This document shows, piece after piece, positions 11,733 to 20,851 of a stretch of DNA of 37,957 nt. The notes under the pieces are model-generated. The model made no database searches, was not told the DNA's origin, and was given only the letters and a program-made list of their open reading frames with translations. The position numbers were made by a program, and so were the translations under genes. This DNA is from an uncultured Alphaproteobacteria bacterium (GTDB taxonomy: Bacteria; Pseudomonadota; Alphaproteobacteria; HIMB59; GCA-002718135): assembly GCA_902518705.1 (NCBI GenBank), contig CABYHW010000009.1, positions 1-37,957 of the forward strand, read 5' to 3'. Each line of letters opens with the position of its first letter. Position 1 is the stretch's first letter.

Positions 11733-13535
11733 ATGTTCTATTCAGATGATAAAAAACAATATTCAGTACTAAACAGAAGAACTTTTTTATTATATTTATT
11801 AAAGGTATCTTTTTTTGGAATTGTAGGATGGAGACTATATGATATTCAAATAAAAGATTCACAAAAATATAAAACTCTTTCCAAAAATAATCAAATAGAC
11901 GTTGAAATTATATACCCTATTAGGGGTAAGATTTATGATACTAATAATAGGGTTTTAGCATCTAATATAAAAGTATTTGATGTATACCTAATTCCTGAAA
12001 ATACAGAGAATATAAATAAATCTTTAAATGAATTAAATCAAATTATAAAAATTAATTTTAGTGATCGAAGGAAAATACTAGAATTATCTAAAAAAGTTAA
12101 AAAATTTCAGAAAATAAAAGTTTTAGAAAATATTAATTGGTCACAACTTGAAAAAATAGAATCAAACAAACTTAATATCGAGGGTATATTTATTTCTCAA
12201 GACTATATGCGAACTTATCAGTTTGATAATACTGTTTCACATTTGATCGGTTATACAAATAAACCCAATAGAGAAGAAGTTGAATTACCTTTTATTTCAA
12301 ATATGCCTAACCTAGAAATAGGAAAAGATGGTATTGAAAAAAGTTTTAATCCTAACTTAATAGGTAAATCAGGACAAAGAGAGATTGAAGTTAATTCTTA
12401 TGGAAGAGTAATTCGAGAAATATCAAGGCAAGATAGTCAAAAAGGAAATGATATTCAGATAACTATCGATCTAAGAATTCAACAGTATGCTTTGAATATA
12501 TTAAAAGAACACAAAGCGGGATCTGCAGTACTTATGGATATTCACAATGGTAACATATTATGTATGGCGTCAACTCCATCTTATAATCCAAATAAAATTA
12601 TACAAAAACCAAATAAGGAATATTGGGATTCAATTTTAGAGAATGAACTTTCGCCACTCACTTACAGATGTATTCAAGGTTTATATGCTCCAGGCTCAAC
12701 CTTTAAAATGGTTGTTGCTATAGCGGGCTTAGTCCATGGGATTATAGATACAAATACGAAACATTATTGTAGTGGAAAAATTGGTTTAGGTGATAGACTT
12801 TATCATTGTTGGAAAAATAATGGTCATGGTTCAATGAATATTAGTGATGCAATCAAAGAATCATGTGATGTTTTCTTCTATGAAATTTCAAAAAAAATTG
12901 GGATAGATAAAATTGCTAAAGTTGCTGAAGATTTTGGTTTAGGAAAAATATATGACGTACCTTTACCTAATCAAAAAAAAGGTATCATTCCTTCACGTGA
13001 TTGGAAAAGGAAAAAATACGATGAAAGTTGGTATCCTGGAGAGACTCTAATCTCTGCTATTGGTCAAGGTTTCGTATTAACTAATCCACTACAACTTGCT
13101 GTAATGACTTCAATTATTGCTTCTAATGGAAAAAACGTAAAACCAAATATTATAAAGCAAAATAATGACGCTGAATTTGAAAAATTAGAAAAATACCAAA
13201 CTGCAATTGAAATAATTAAAAGTTCGATGTTTAAAGTAGTTAATGAAAGCAAAGGTACAGCTTATAACTCGAGATCTGAGTCTGCGCCTTTTGCAGGTAA
13301 GACAGGAACTTCCCAAGTTAGAAGAATAACAGTAGCCGAGAGAGAAAGTGAAGATTTTAGAAAAAAAGAAGTAGAATGGAAAAAAAGGGATCATGCTTTA
13401 TTTGTTGGATACATGCCAGTTGAGAATCCGAGATACGCTATTTCGGTTGTTATTGAACATGGGGGCTCAGGTGCATCAACTGCAGCACCTATAGCAAAAG
13501 AAATTTTTCAATTTACAAAAAATTTAGAAATTTAA
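11733..13535 (+). CDS. mrdA: Penicillin-binding protein 2 (elongasome transpeptidase)
   Basis: Class B PBP that cross-links new peptidoglycan during elongation as partner of RodA. The 600-aa protein has a short cytoplasmic start, a membrane anchor (about 18-36), a dimerisation/pedestal region that opens with YPIRGKIYDTNNRVLASN (about 61-78), and the transpeptidase domain. All three catalytic motifs are present: Ser322-x-x-Lys325 in APGSTFKM, the SCD triad in KESCDVFFYE, and KTG in AGKTGTSQV. It starts one base after mreD and overlaps rodA by one base. Confidence 0.96.
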   Translation: MFYSDDKKQYSVLNRRTFLLYLLKVSFFGIVGWRLYDIQIKDSQKYKTLSKNNQIDVEIIYPIRGKIYDTNNRVLASNIKVFDVYLIPENTENINKSLNELNQIIKINFSDRRKILELSKKVKKFQKIKVLENINWSQLEKIESNKLNIEGIFISQDYMRTYQFDNTVSHLIGYTNKPNREEVELPFISNMPNLEIGKDGIEKSFNPNLIGKSGQREIEVNSYGRVIREISRQDSQKGNDIQITIDLRIQQYALNILKEHKAGSAVLMDIHNGNILCMASTPSYNPNKIIQKPNKEYWDSILENELSPLTYRCIQGLYAPGSTFKMVVAIAGLVHGIIDTNTKHYCSGKIGLGDRLYHCWKNNGHGSMNISDAIKESCDVFFYEISKKIGIDKIAKVAEDFGLGKIYDVPLPNQKKGIIPSRDWKRKKYDESWYPGETLISAIGQGFVLTNPLQLAVMTSIIASNGKNVKPNIIKQNNDAEFEKLEKYQTAIEIIKSSMFKVVNESKGTAYNSRSESAPFAGKTGTSQVRRITVAERESEDFRKKEVEWKKRDHALFVGYMPVENPRYAISVVIEHGGSGASTAAPIAKEIFQFTKNLEI

Positions 13536-14632
13536 TGTTGAATAAAATTCAAAACTTAAATTACTTATTGATTTTCTTAATTATATTAATTTCTTTTATT
13601 GGTGCTGCAGGTTTGTATTCTGCTGCAGGAGGATCATACAGTCCTTGGGCATCAAGACATTTAATAAGATTACTAGTTTTTATTTTTTTAGCAATTGTCT
13701 TAGCTTTAATAAATATAAAATTTATTTATCAATTTGCTTATATCTTTTTTATTTTATCATTATTACTTTTGTTTTCAGTGGAATTAATTGGTGTTTTTGG
13801 TAAAGGTGCAACTAGATGGATAAATCTATTTGGTTTTAGCATCCAACCATCAGAATTAATAAAAATAACTATAATACTAGCGTTAGCAAGATTTTATCAT
13901 GATTTAAAATTTGATGAAATTAAGCAAATTAAAAATTTATTTTTTCCAATATTAATTTTATTTTTACCCTTTTCTTTAGTAGTTATACAACCAGATCTTG
14001 GTACAGCTCTAAGTATAGCTATGCTCGGAATTTTGATTCTATTTGCTAGTGGAATAAGAATTTGGAAGTTTGTATTAGGGTTTTTTGTTATAATTTTATC
14101 AATTCCTTTGTTACTAAATTTCTTACAACCATATCAAAAAGATAGAATTTTCTCTTTTTTAAATCCTGAGGCTGATGCTCTTGGAAGAGGATATCAACTC
14201 ATACAATCTAAAATTGCTTTAGGTTCTGGTGGTCTAACTGGCAAAGGTTTTTTAGAGGGATCTCAAGCTTATCTACAGTATTTACCTGAAAAACAGACTG
14301 ATTTTATTTTTACTTTAATTGGGGAAGAATTTGGTTTTATTGGCACTATGTTTATAATTTTACTATTTCTTTTATTAATATCAGTGTGTTTTTATATCAG
14401 CATTAAATCAAATCATATCTTTGGTAGGCTTCTTTCCATCGGAGTTGGCAGTAATTTATTTATATATGTGATAATGAACATATCTATGGTATCTGGATTG
14501 ATGCCTGTTGTTGGAATTCCATTACCTTTAGTTTCTTATGGAGGGTCAGCAATGCTTTCTATAATCATATCTCTAGGATTAGTTCTTAATGTAGAATTAA
14601 ATGGAAATTTAAAGAAATTACATAATGCTTGA
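13535..14632 (+). CDS. rodA: SEDS peptidoglycan glycosyltransferase RodA
   Basis: Polymerises lipid II into glycan strands together with PBP2. The 365-aa polytopic protein carries the SEDS features: GATRWINLFGFSIQPSEL (about 90-107), the extracellular loop with QPDLGTAL (about 151-158), and C-terminal GLMPVVGIPLPLVSYGGS. The mreBCD-mrdA context favours RodA over FtsW. Its 3' end overlaps livG by 8 bases, so the next operon appears to be read from the same transcript. Confidence 0.95.
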   Translation: MLNKIQNLNYLLIFLIILISFIGAAGLYSAAGGSYSPWASRHLIRLLVFIFLAIVLALINIKFIYQFAYIFFILSLLLLFSVELIGVFGKGATRWINLFGFSIQPSELIKITIILALARFYHDLKFDEIKQIKNLFFPILILFLPFSLVVIQPDLGTALSIAMLGILILFASGIRIWKFVLGFFVIILSIPLLLNFLQPYQKDRIFSFLNPEADALGRGYQLIQSKIALGSGGLTGKGFLEGSQAYLQYLPEKQTDFIFTLIGEEFGFIGTMFIILLFLLLISVCFYISIKSNHIFGRLLSIGVGSNLFIYVIMNISMVSGLMPVVGIPLPLVSYGGSAMLSIIISLGLVLNVELNGNLKKLHNA

Positions 14633-15392
14633 AATAAATAAGGTTAATAAATATTTTGGAGGATTAAAAGCAGTCCATAACGCATCAATGAAAGTTGAAA
14701 CGGGTTCAATTACAGGCTTAATCGGTCCAAATGGTGCAGGAAAAACAACATTATTTAATACTATTGCAGGATTATATGATCCAGACGAGGGAAATATAAT
14801 TCTTAATAATGAAGATATTTCTTTTTTAAAACCTCACGAGTTATTTGCTAAAGGAGTTCTAAGAACTTTTCAAATTGCGCACGAATTTTCAACTTTAACT
14901 GTTCTTGAAAATTTAATGATGGTACCACCAAATCAATTTGGTGAAAAATTATCTTATGCTTTATTAAGTAATGCTAAAGTAAAGCAACAAGAAGAAGAAA
15001 TAAGACAAAAAGCCATAGAAGTAATAAATTTTTTAAATTTAAGTCACTTAACTCAAGAACTTGCAGGCAACTTATCTGGTGGTCAAAAAAAACTACTTGA
15101 GTTAGGGAGAACTATGATGGTTGATCCTCAAATAGTTTTACTTGATGAAGTAGGAGCTGGAGTTAATAGAACACTTCTCAATGAAATTACGGATGCAATA
15201 TTAAGATTAAATAAAGAAAAAAATTATACATTTTTCGTAATTGAACATGATATGGATCTTATTGAAAAAATTTGTGATCCTGTAATTGTGATGGCGGAAG
15301 GTTCAGTTTTATTTAAAGGAAATTTTAATGAAGTTAAAAATAACGATACAGTTATAGAAGCTTATTTAGGAAAAGGTATTAATAAAAATTAG
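14625..15392 (+). CDS. livG: Branched-chain amino acid ABC transporter ATPase LivG
   Basis: First ATPase of a HAAT-family branched-chain amino acid importer. The 255-aa protein shows Walker A GPNGAGKT (34-41), the signature LSGGQKKLLELGR, and Walker B IVLLDEVGAGVNRT. The residue after the Walker B Glu is Val rather than the usual Pro, a variant I recall from other alphaproteobacterial members. The final residues EAYLG are typical of LivG. The ATG overlaps rodA by 8 bases. Confidence 0.9.
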   Translation: MLEINKVNKYFGGLKAVHNASMKVETGSITGLIGPNGAGKTTLFNTIAGLYDPDEGNIILNNEDISFLKPHELFAKGVLRTFQIAHEFSTLTVLENLMMVPPNQFGEKLSYALLSNAKVKQQEEEIRQKAIEVINFLNLSHLTQELAGNLSGGQKKLLELGRTMMVDPQIVLLDEVGAGVNRTLLNEITDAILRLNKEKNYTFFVIEHDMDLIEKICDPVIVMAEGSVLFKGNFNEVKNNDTVIEAYLGKGINKN

Positions 15393-15398
15393 AATTTT

Positions 15399-16103
15399 AT
15401 GAATAATTTAATTGGTAAAAATTTAACAGCTGGATATGGAGGAGTTGATATAATTAAAGATATTAATCTAGAAGTTAACGAGGGTGAAATTGTTGTCATA
15501 GTCGGTCCAAATGGAGCAGGGAAATCAACAGCAATGAAAGCATTGCTTGGTATGTTAAGTCTTACTTCAGGTTCTGTTGAATATTCAAATGAGGAAATTT
15601 CTTCAATGCTACCCCAAAACAGAATTAATTTAGGATTAGCTTTTGTCCCTCAAACAAGCAATGTGTTTACTGGTATGACAGTAGAAGAAAATTTAGAAAT
15701 GGGAGGATTTTTAAGAGAGGATGACATTATTCATACCATAAATGATGTTTATGACCTTTTTCCTATTTTAAAAGAAAAAAGAAATCAAAGTGCAGGAGAA
15801 TTATCAGGAGGTCAAAGACAACAAGTAGCTTTTGGGAGAGCACTTATGACTAAACCTAAAATTTTAATGTTAGATGAACCAACAGCAGGAGTATCACCAA
15901 TAGTAATGGATGAATTATTTTCAAGAATTATAGAAGTTCGTAAAACTGGTGTTGGGATACTCATGGTTGAACAAAATGCAAAACAAGCACTTGGTATTGC
16001 TGATAGAGGATACGTATTAGTAAATGGAAAAAATAGTAGAGAAGGTACAGGAAAAGAATTATTAAATAATCCAGAAGTTAGAAAGTCTTTTTTAGGAGGC
16101 TAA
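15399..16103 (+). CDS. livF: Branched-chain amino acid ABC transporter ATPase LivF
   Basis: Second ATPase of the same importer. The 234-aa protein has Walker A GPNGAGKS (36-43), FVPQTSNVFTGMTVEENLEMG (the Q-loop region), signature ELSGGQRQQVAFGRAL, Walker B ILMLDEPTAGVSP and the H-loop-like VEQNAKQAL, where Gln-Asn replaces the usual His as in LivF generally. The C-terminus VRKSFLGG is a family hallmark. Six bases separate it from livG. Confidence 0.92.
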   Translation: MNNLIGKNLTAGYGGVDIIKDINLEVNEGEIVVIVGPNGAGKSTAMKALLGMLSLTSGSVEYSNEEISSMLPQNRINLGLAFVPQTSNVFTGMTVEENLEMGGFLREDDIIHTINDVYDLFPILKEKRNQSAGELSGGQRQQVAFGRALMTKPKILMLDEPTAGVSPIVMDELFSRIIEVRKTGVGILMVEQNAKQALGIADRGYVLVNGKNSREGTGKELLNNPEVRKSFLGG

Positions 16104-17117
16104 ATGATTGATTTTCTTAATTCTATAATTGTACTTCTGAATTTTATTATCATTCCAGGCATTTCTTATGGATCCCAACTTGCACTTGGAGCACTTGGAG
16201 TTACATTTGTTTACGCAATACTTCGTTTTGCAAATTTTGCGCATGGCGAAATCATGTCATTCGGAGCGATGATAACAATTTTATTTACGTGGTTTTTTCA
16301 ATCACAAAATATTGGCTTAGGTATTCTCCCAACTGCTTTGTTGGCGTTACCTATAGGAATAATAGCAACAATAATATTATGTATTATTTCTGATAAATTT
16401 GTTTTTCAATATTACAGATACCAAAAAAGTGTTCCTGTTGTTTTAGCAATGGTTTCAATAGGAGTTATGTTTGTAATTAATGCAATAATAAGAATTATAA
16501 TTGGAACAGAAACTATAAAATTTTCTGATGGACAGAAATTTATAATGAAAGCGAAACAGTTTAAAGTAATGACAGGTTTAAATGAAGGATTAGCATTAAA
16601 ATCATCTCAAGTTATTACAATATTAATTACTATTTTACTTTTAACTTTTACTTTTTGGTTTTTGCAAAAAACAAAAACTGGAAAATCAATGAGAGCATTT
16701 TCAGATAATGAAGATTTAGCATTATTGTCTGGTATTAATCCCGATAGAGTAGTCTTTACTACATGGATTATTGTTGGTGTCTTAGCTTGTGTAGCTGGAA
16801 CACTTTACGGTTTAGATAAAAGTTATAAGCCAATTATTTATCTCAATTTAGTTTTACCAATATTTGCATCAGCAATTGTTGGAGGCATTGGCAGTCCCTT
16901 TGGAGCTGTAGTAGGTGGATATGTCATCGCGTTTTCAGAAATTATGGTCACCTATGCTTACAAGAAATTTTTTGTGTATCTTCTTCCAAGTTCAATAGAA
17001 CCAACTGGTCTAGTACAATTACTTTCAACAGATTATAAATTTGCTGTATCATTTTCAATTTTAGTCATCGTTTTATTGATTAGACCATCAGGCATATTTA
17101 AGGGAAGAGTCTTATGA
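16104..17117 (+). CDS. livH: Branched-chain amino acid ABC transporter permease LivH
   Basis: Membrane permease of the importer, 337 aa with about eight hydrophobic segments. The N-terminal region GALGVTFVYAILRFANFAHGE and the GGIGSPFGAVVGGYVIAF segment near residue 257 are typical LivH permease motifs (FANFAHGE and the EAA-like loop). A clear AGGAGG site (16094-16099) precedes the ATG by 4 bases. Its stop overlaps the livM start. Confidence 0.92.
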   Translation: MIDFLNSIIVLLNFIIIPGISYGSQLALGALGVTFVYAILRFANFAHGEIMSFGAMITILFTWFFQSQNIGLGILPTALLALPIGIIATIILCIISDKFVFQYYRYQKSVPVVLAMVSIGVMFVINAIIRIIIGTETIKFSDGQKFIMKAKQFKVMTGLNEGLALKSSQVITILITILLLTFTFWFLQKTKTGKSMRAFSDNEDLALLSGINPDRVVFTTWIIVGVLACVAGTLYGLDKSYKPIIYLNLVLPIFASAIVGGIGSPFGAVVGGYVIAFSEIMVTYAYKKFFVYLLPSSIEPTGLVQLLSTDYKFAVSFSILVIVLLIRPSGIFKGRVL

Positions 17118-18487
17118 TGCAGTTTGAGAGATATGAATGGTTAGCTATTACAATCATGATCTCCTTATTTATTTTTGTAGGTTTCATTCAAGGGTGGTCA
17201 GTAAGTTTAGTCATTTTAAATATGTGCATTATTTCAGCAATAATGACTATGGGAGTTAATATTTCTTGGGGTTATGCAGGAGTAATTAATTTTGGTGTAA
17301 TGGGTTTTCTTGCCATGGGTGGATTAGCTGCAGTGCTTGTTTCTTATCCTCCCATTGCCGAGTCATGGCAGGCTGGAGGTAAAGGACTAGGTATTAGTTT
17401 TGCTTTGCTTGTCGTATTGGTCATTGCTGTGATGTATATTAATAAAAAGGTAATCCAAAATAGAAATAGGTATATTTTAAATTCTCTTATAATTTTTTTT
17501 GGTATTTTAATTATCAGACATTTTTATTTAAATTCTACACATAATATTGAAGATGTTAATCCTGCAATAGCAGGGTTTCTAGGCGGTCTTGGACTACCAA
17601 TAATTTTTTCTTGGATAGTAGGAGGTTTATTTGCTGCGGGTGTTGCATTTGTAATTGGTAAAGTAGCTCTTGGATTACGATCAGATTATCTTGCTATTGT
17701 TACTCTTGGTATTTCAGAAATAGTTGTTAGTGTTTTAAAACATGAAGAATGGTTATCTAGAGGGGTGAAAAATGTAATCGGTTTAAAGAGACCAGTTCCT
17801 TATGAAATTGATTTACAAAATGCTGATTGGTTTATAAATTTAGTTACATATCTTAATTCATCAAAGTTAAATAACATTATTGATGTAAGTGATAGACAGC
17901 AAGTATTAAACAATCTTATAATTGATGGTTCAGGAATATTTGTAAAATTATCTTACGCTATTTTATTTTTGATTGTTATGTTGATAATTTTTTATTTTGC
18001 TAACAAAGCCCAATTATCACCTTGGGGAAGAATGATGAGAGCTATAAGAGATAATGAAACTGCTGCAAATGCTATGGGGAAAGATGTTGTAAAACAACAT
18101 TTAATTATTTTTGTCATAGGAGCTGCAATTGTAGGTGTTGCAGGCGCAATGCTTGTTACTCTGGATGGATTATTTACTCCTTCAGGTTATCGACCACTTC
18201 GTTTCACTTTTATTATTTGGATTATGGTTATTGTAGGTGGTAGTGGAAATAATTTAGGTGCTATATTTGGTGGTTTTGTAATATGGTTTTCTTGGATTGA
18301 AGCAGCACCACTTACAACATTTATTATTAATCAACTTACAGTAGGTTTAGAGCCAACTAATGCTTTAAAACTACATTTACTAGATAGTGTTCCTTACTTT
18401 AGATACTTATTTATGGGTTTAATTTTATTATTAATTTTACGCTATCGACCTAAAGGAATTATACCAGAGAAAGTAAGGCACTCATAA
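17114..18487 (+). CDS. livM: Branched-chain amino acid ABC transporter permease LivM
   Basis: Second permease, 457 aa. Family features are NISWGYAGVINFGVMGFLAMGG (about 48-69), LRSDYLAIVTLGISEIV (about 187-203), MRAIRDNETAANAMGKDV (about 313-330), and a C-terminal RYRPKGIIPE tail. It is somewhat longer than E. coli LivM, with extra hydrophobic material near 100-125 and a loop near 225-270. Start is ATG 17114 overlapping the livH stop; ATG 17117 is equally possible. The gene ends directly at the bidirectional terminator. Confidence 0.92.
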   Translation: MMQFERYEWLAITIMISLFIFVGFIQGWSVSLVILNMCIISAIMTMGVNISWGYAGVINFGVMGFLAMGGLAAVLVSYPPIAESWQAGGKGLGISFALLVVLVIAVMYINKKVIQNRNRYILNSLIIFFGILIIRHFYLNSTHNIEDVNPAIAGFLGGLGLPIIFSWIVGGLFAAGVAFVIGKVALGLRSDYLAIVTLGISEIVVSVLKHEEWLSRGVKNVIGLKRPVPYEIDLQNADWFINLVTYLNSSKLNNIIDVSDRQQVLNNLIIDGSGIFVKLSYAILFLIVMLIIFYFANKAQLSPWGRMMRAIRDNETAANAMGKDVVKQHLIIFVIGAAIVGVAGAMLVTLDGLFTPSGYRPLRFTFIIWIMVIVGGSGNNLGAIFGGFVIWFSWIEAAPLTTFIINQLTVGLEPTNALKLHLLDSVPYFRYLFMGLILLLILRYRPKGIIPEKVRHS

Positions 18488-18516
18488 AAAAACCCCAGCT
18501 AAAAGCTGGGGTTAAA
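18486..18516. terminator. Bidirectional intrinsic terminator between livM and the liv binding protein
   Basis: A 7-bp perfect GC-rich stem, CCCCAGC (18493-18499) with GCTGGGG (18505-18511), closes a 5-nt TAAAA loop. The stem can be extended by the flanking AA/TT and by a T-A pair in the loop. On the minus strand it is followed by seven T residues (A-run at 18486-18492), an ideal terminator for the binding-protein gene. On the plus strand a weaker AT tract follows and would end the liv transcript. The two convergent stop codons lie 49 bases apart. Confidence 0.9.
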
Positions 18517-18535
18517 TTAAAATAATTTTTAAGTA

Positions 18536-19717
18536 TTAAAGAGCGCCAACAGTAACGAATTCGCCACCACTAACTTCTAGTTCTTTAAACGCACCTGCAG
18601 CATCACCAAACGCATTAAATTCTACGTCTGTTGCACCTTGGTAGTCAATATCTTTACCAGCAGCTAACATTTGTAAGCCATATGATAATTGACCAGGGTT
18701 AATTACAATACCTGGAGCGTTAGATACTTTAGCAATATTGTTTAGAATTGATTGCTTATCAGCAGATCCGCCAGCTTGAATTGCAAGAGCAATAATTGCT
18801 GCTGCATCATAAGACTCTCCAACATATGGAGCACTTCCGTCCATGCCATTTGCAGCTGCTAGTTCTCCAAACTTAGCTGAACCTTTTGAAATTGCACCTG
18901 GCATAGAGCCAAATGATCCTTCAAGATCAGCACCGATATTATCTACAATTGATTGACCAATCATACCATCAGAAAGAACAAAAGTGTCAAATGCACCTGA
19001 ATCTAAAGATGCTTCGATCATTCCTTTTCCACCATCATCGATATAACCAATTACTAGTAGCGCGTCTCCACCAGCTGATGCAAGAACACCAACTTCTGAT
19101 GAATAATCTGCTTTACCATCTTCGTGTGCAGCTGATGCTGTAATAGTTCCACCACCACGAGCAAATGAAGCTTCAAATACTTCAGCTAAACCTTTTCCGT
19201 AGTCATTGTTAGTATACGTTACAGCTATACTTTCAATTCCTCTGCTTAAAGCAAGTTTAGCTAATACTTGACCACCTTTTGCATCAGATGGAGCTGTACG
19301 CCAAAAAGTTCCATTATCAGGAACTTTACTTAAACCTGGTGAAGTTGCAGATGGAGATACCATTAAGATACCATTTGGTACTGCAACGTTTGCATTAATC
19401 GCACCTGTTACACCTGAGCAGTCAGCACCCATAATAGCAGTTACACCTTGTGCAACTAGATCCTCAGCAGCAGCAGTTGCAGCAGCAGAGTCTACACAAG
19501 TTGAGTCAGCTTCTAAGATAGTAATTGATTCACCACCTAAAAGATTTCCAGAGTTTGATGCTTCATCAAATGCCATTCTCGCACCATCTCTCATAGCAGG
19601 AGTTAAAGATTCAATTGGTCCTGTAAAACCAAGAATAATTCCTACTTTAATTTCTGCTAATGCAGCAGTCGTTACAGTCGACAAACTTACAATAACAGCT
19701 AGAAGTAATTTTTTCAT
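18536..19717 (-). CDS. Branched-chain amino acid ABC transporter substrate-binding protein
   Basis: Periplasmic binding protein (type I fold, LivJ/LivK-like) that probably feeds the adjacent livGFHM importer. I place the start at 19717, giving 393 aa that begin with the signal peptide MKKLLLAVIVSLSTVTTAALA and then EIKVGIILGFTGPIES. An upstream in-frame start at 19771 would add 18 residues before the signal peptide and ignore the strong ribosome site. Features include TGPIESLTPAMRDGARMAFDEAS and the YTNNDYGKGLAEVF segment typical of the family. The gene is visibly richer in G+C and in Ala/Gly codons than its neighbours, as expected for an abundant periplasmic protein. Ligand specificity is inferred from context only. 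Confidence 0.9.
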   Translation of the reverse strand: MKKLLLAVIVSLSTVTTAALAEIKVGIILGFTGPIESLTPAMRDGARMAFDEASNSGNLLGGESITILEADSTCVDSAAATAAAEDLVAQGVTAIMGADCSGVTGAINANVAVPNGILMVSPSATSPGLSKVPDNGTFWRTAPSDAKGGQVLAKLALSRGIESIAVTYTNNDYGKGLAEVFEASFARGGGTITASAAHEDGKADYSSEVGVLASAGGDALLVIGYIDDGGKGMIEASLDSGAFDTFVLSDGMIGQSIVDNIGADLEGSFGSMPGAISKGSAKFGELAAANGMDGSAPYVGESYDAAAIIALAIQAGGSADKQSILNNIAKVSNAPGIVINPGQLSYGLQMLAAGKDIDYQGATDVEFNAFGDAAGAFKELEVSGGEFVTVGAL

Positions 19718-19720
19718 ATT

Positions 19721-19726
19721 TCCTCC
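19721..19726 (-). promoter_or_regulatory. Strong Shine-Dalgarno for the liv binding protein
   Basis: Minus-strand GGAGGA lies 3 bases before the ATG at 19717 and fixes the start there rather than at 19771. It is among the best ribosome sites in the window, in line with high expression of a periplasmic binding protein. Confidence 0.8.
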
Positions 19727-19742
19727 AAAAAGTATACTTTTT
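19727..19742. repeat. 16-bp perfect palindrome upstream of the liv binding protein
   Basis: AAAAAGTATACTTTTT reads the same on both strands and abuts the Shine-Dalgarno of the binding-protein gene. It could be an operator for a dimeric regulator, part of the promoter (it contains TATACT on the minus strand), or chance in AT-rich DNA. It lies within the 149-bp divergent region shared with gpsA. Confidence 0.45.
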
Positions 19743-19866
19743 ATATATGGTACCTCATATACTAGTTCCAAAAATCAATCATGCAGTTTTTTCATAAAAA
19801 AACTCAAGATTTTAGCCAAAAACCATAAATTGACTTCATTTGCCTCACCGGATAAAGATCAAACGT

Positions 19867-20847
19867 ATGACAATTGGAATTTTAGGCGGAGGAGTTTGGG
19901 GGAGTGCACTTGCCCGAGTATTAAGTAATAATAAAGTTATCATTTATGCTCGAGATGAAAAAATTGTTAAATCAATAAATGAACACAAAATTAATCCAAA
20001 ATTAAAATACAGTTCATTTAATGAAAATGTCACCGCTACTACCTCTATAAAAGAAATTAGAAATGTTAAATTTCTATTTATAACTTTACCGGCACAAAAC
20101 ATTAGGCAGGTAATTAAGGATTCAACATTACATAATAAAAATCATAATATTATTATATGTTCTAAAGGGATTGAAATATCGTCCTCAAAATTTTTAACAG
20201 ATGTATTTCAAGAAATGATGCCTTTTAAATCAATAAGTATTTTATCTGGACCATCTTTTTCAAATGAAGTATCACAAAGTTTACCAACTGCAGTAACTCT
20301 TGCAACAAAAGATAAAAAAGATTTTGAGAATATTTCTAAACTTATACCTAACAAAGAGTTTAGAATTTATTATTCAAATGATTTAATCGGAACGCAAATA
20401 GGTGGTGCGTTAAAGAATATTTATGCAATAGCTGCAGGCATTGCAGAAGGTTTAAACTTAGGCGAAAATGCTAAAAGCGCACTCATTTCAAGATCTTTTG
20501 CAGAAATGGCACGATACGCAAAAAAATTTAAAGCTGATAAAAATACATTATTTGGTTTATCTGGGCTTGGTGATCTAATTTTAACATGTAGCTCTAAAAA
20601 TTCACGTAATACACAGTTTGGTATTAAATTAGCTTCTTCAAAATATGATAATTTTTTAGATCTTTTAAAATCCCAAGAAGTAACAGAGGGTTATTATACA
20701 GTTAAAGCAGTCTATAATATTTCACAAATAAAAAATATTGATATGCCAATTATGGAGTCTGTATACAATATACTTTATAAGCAACATGATTTAAAAGAAG
20801 AACTGAGTAATTTACTGAGTAGACCAATAACAGAAGAAAAAATTTAA
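19867..20847 (+). CDS. gpsA: NAD(P)-dependent glycerol-3-phosphate dehydrogenase
   Basis: Reduces dihydroxyacetone phosphate to sn-glycerol-3-phosphate for phospholipid synthesis. From ATG 19867 the protein is 326 aa and opens with the Rossmann motif MTIGILGGGVWGSALARVL. Other landmarks are CSKGIE (about 101-106), LSGPSFSNEV (about 131-140), the catalytic Lys in GGALKNIYAIAAGI (about 179-192), and GLSGLGDLILTC. An in-frame TTG at 19840 would add nine residues before the beta strand and is unlikely. The four-base gap to deoC suggests co-transcription, although gpsA itself is a housekeeping gene. Confidence 0.95.
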   Translation: MTIGILGGGVWGSALARVLSNNKVIIYARDEKIVKSINEHKINPKLKYSSFNENVTATTSIKEIRNVKFLFITLPAQNIRQVIKDSTLHNKNHNIIICSKGIEISSSKFLTDVFQEMMPFKSISILSGPSFSNEVSQSLPTAVTLATKDKKDFENISKLIPNKEFRIYYSNDLIGTQIGGALKNIYAIAAGIAEGLNLGENAKSALISRSFAEMARYAKKFKADKNTLFGLSGLGDLILTCSSKNSRNTQFGIKLASSKYDNFLDLLKSQEVTEGYYTVKAVYNISQIKNIDMPIMESVYNILYKQHDLKEELSNLLSRPITEEKI

Positions 20848-20851
20848 TTCG

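Noticed and set aside
18913-19143. 76-aa plus-strand ORF inside the liv binding-protein gene
   Set aside because: It is rich in His, Gln and Leu, as expected when Ala/Gly-rich codons are read in reverse; no domain.
19718-19771. N-terminal extension of the liv binding protein to 19771
   Set aside because: It would put 18 residues in front of a clean signal peptide and ignore the GGAGGA site directly before the ATG at 19717.
19785-19804. Hairpin AGTTTTTT-CATA-AAAAAACT between the liv binding-protein gene and gpsA
   Set aside because: The stem is almost only A-T, has no U-run after it, and sits in a region of simple A and T runs. It is too weak to call a terminator or riboswitch.
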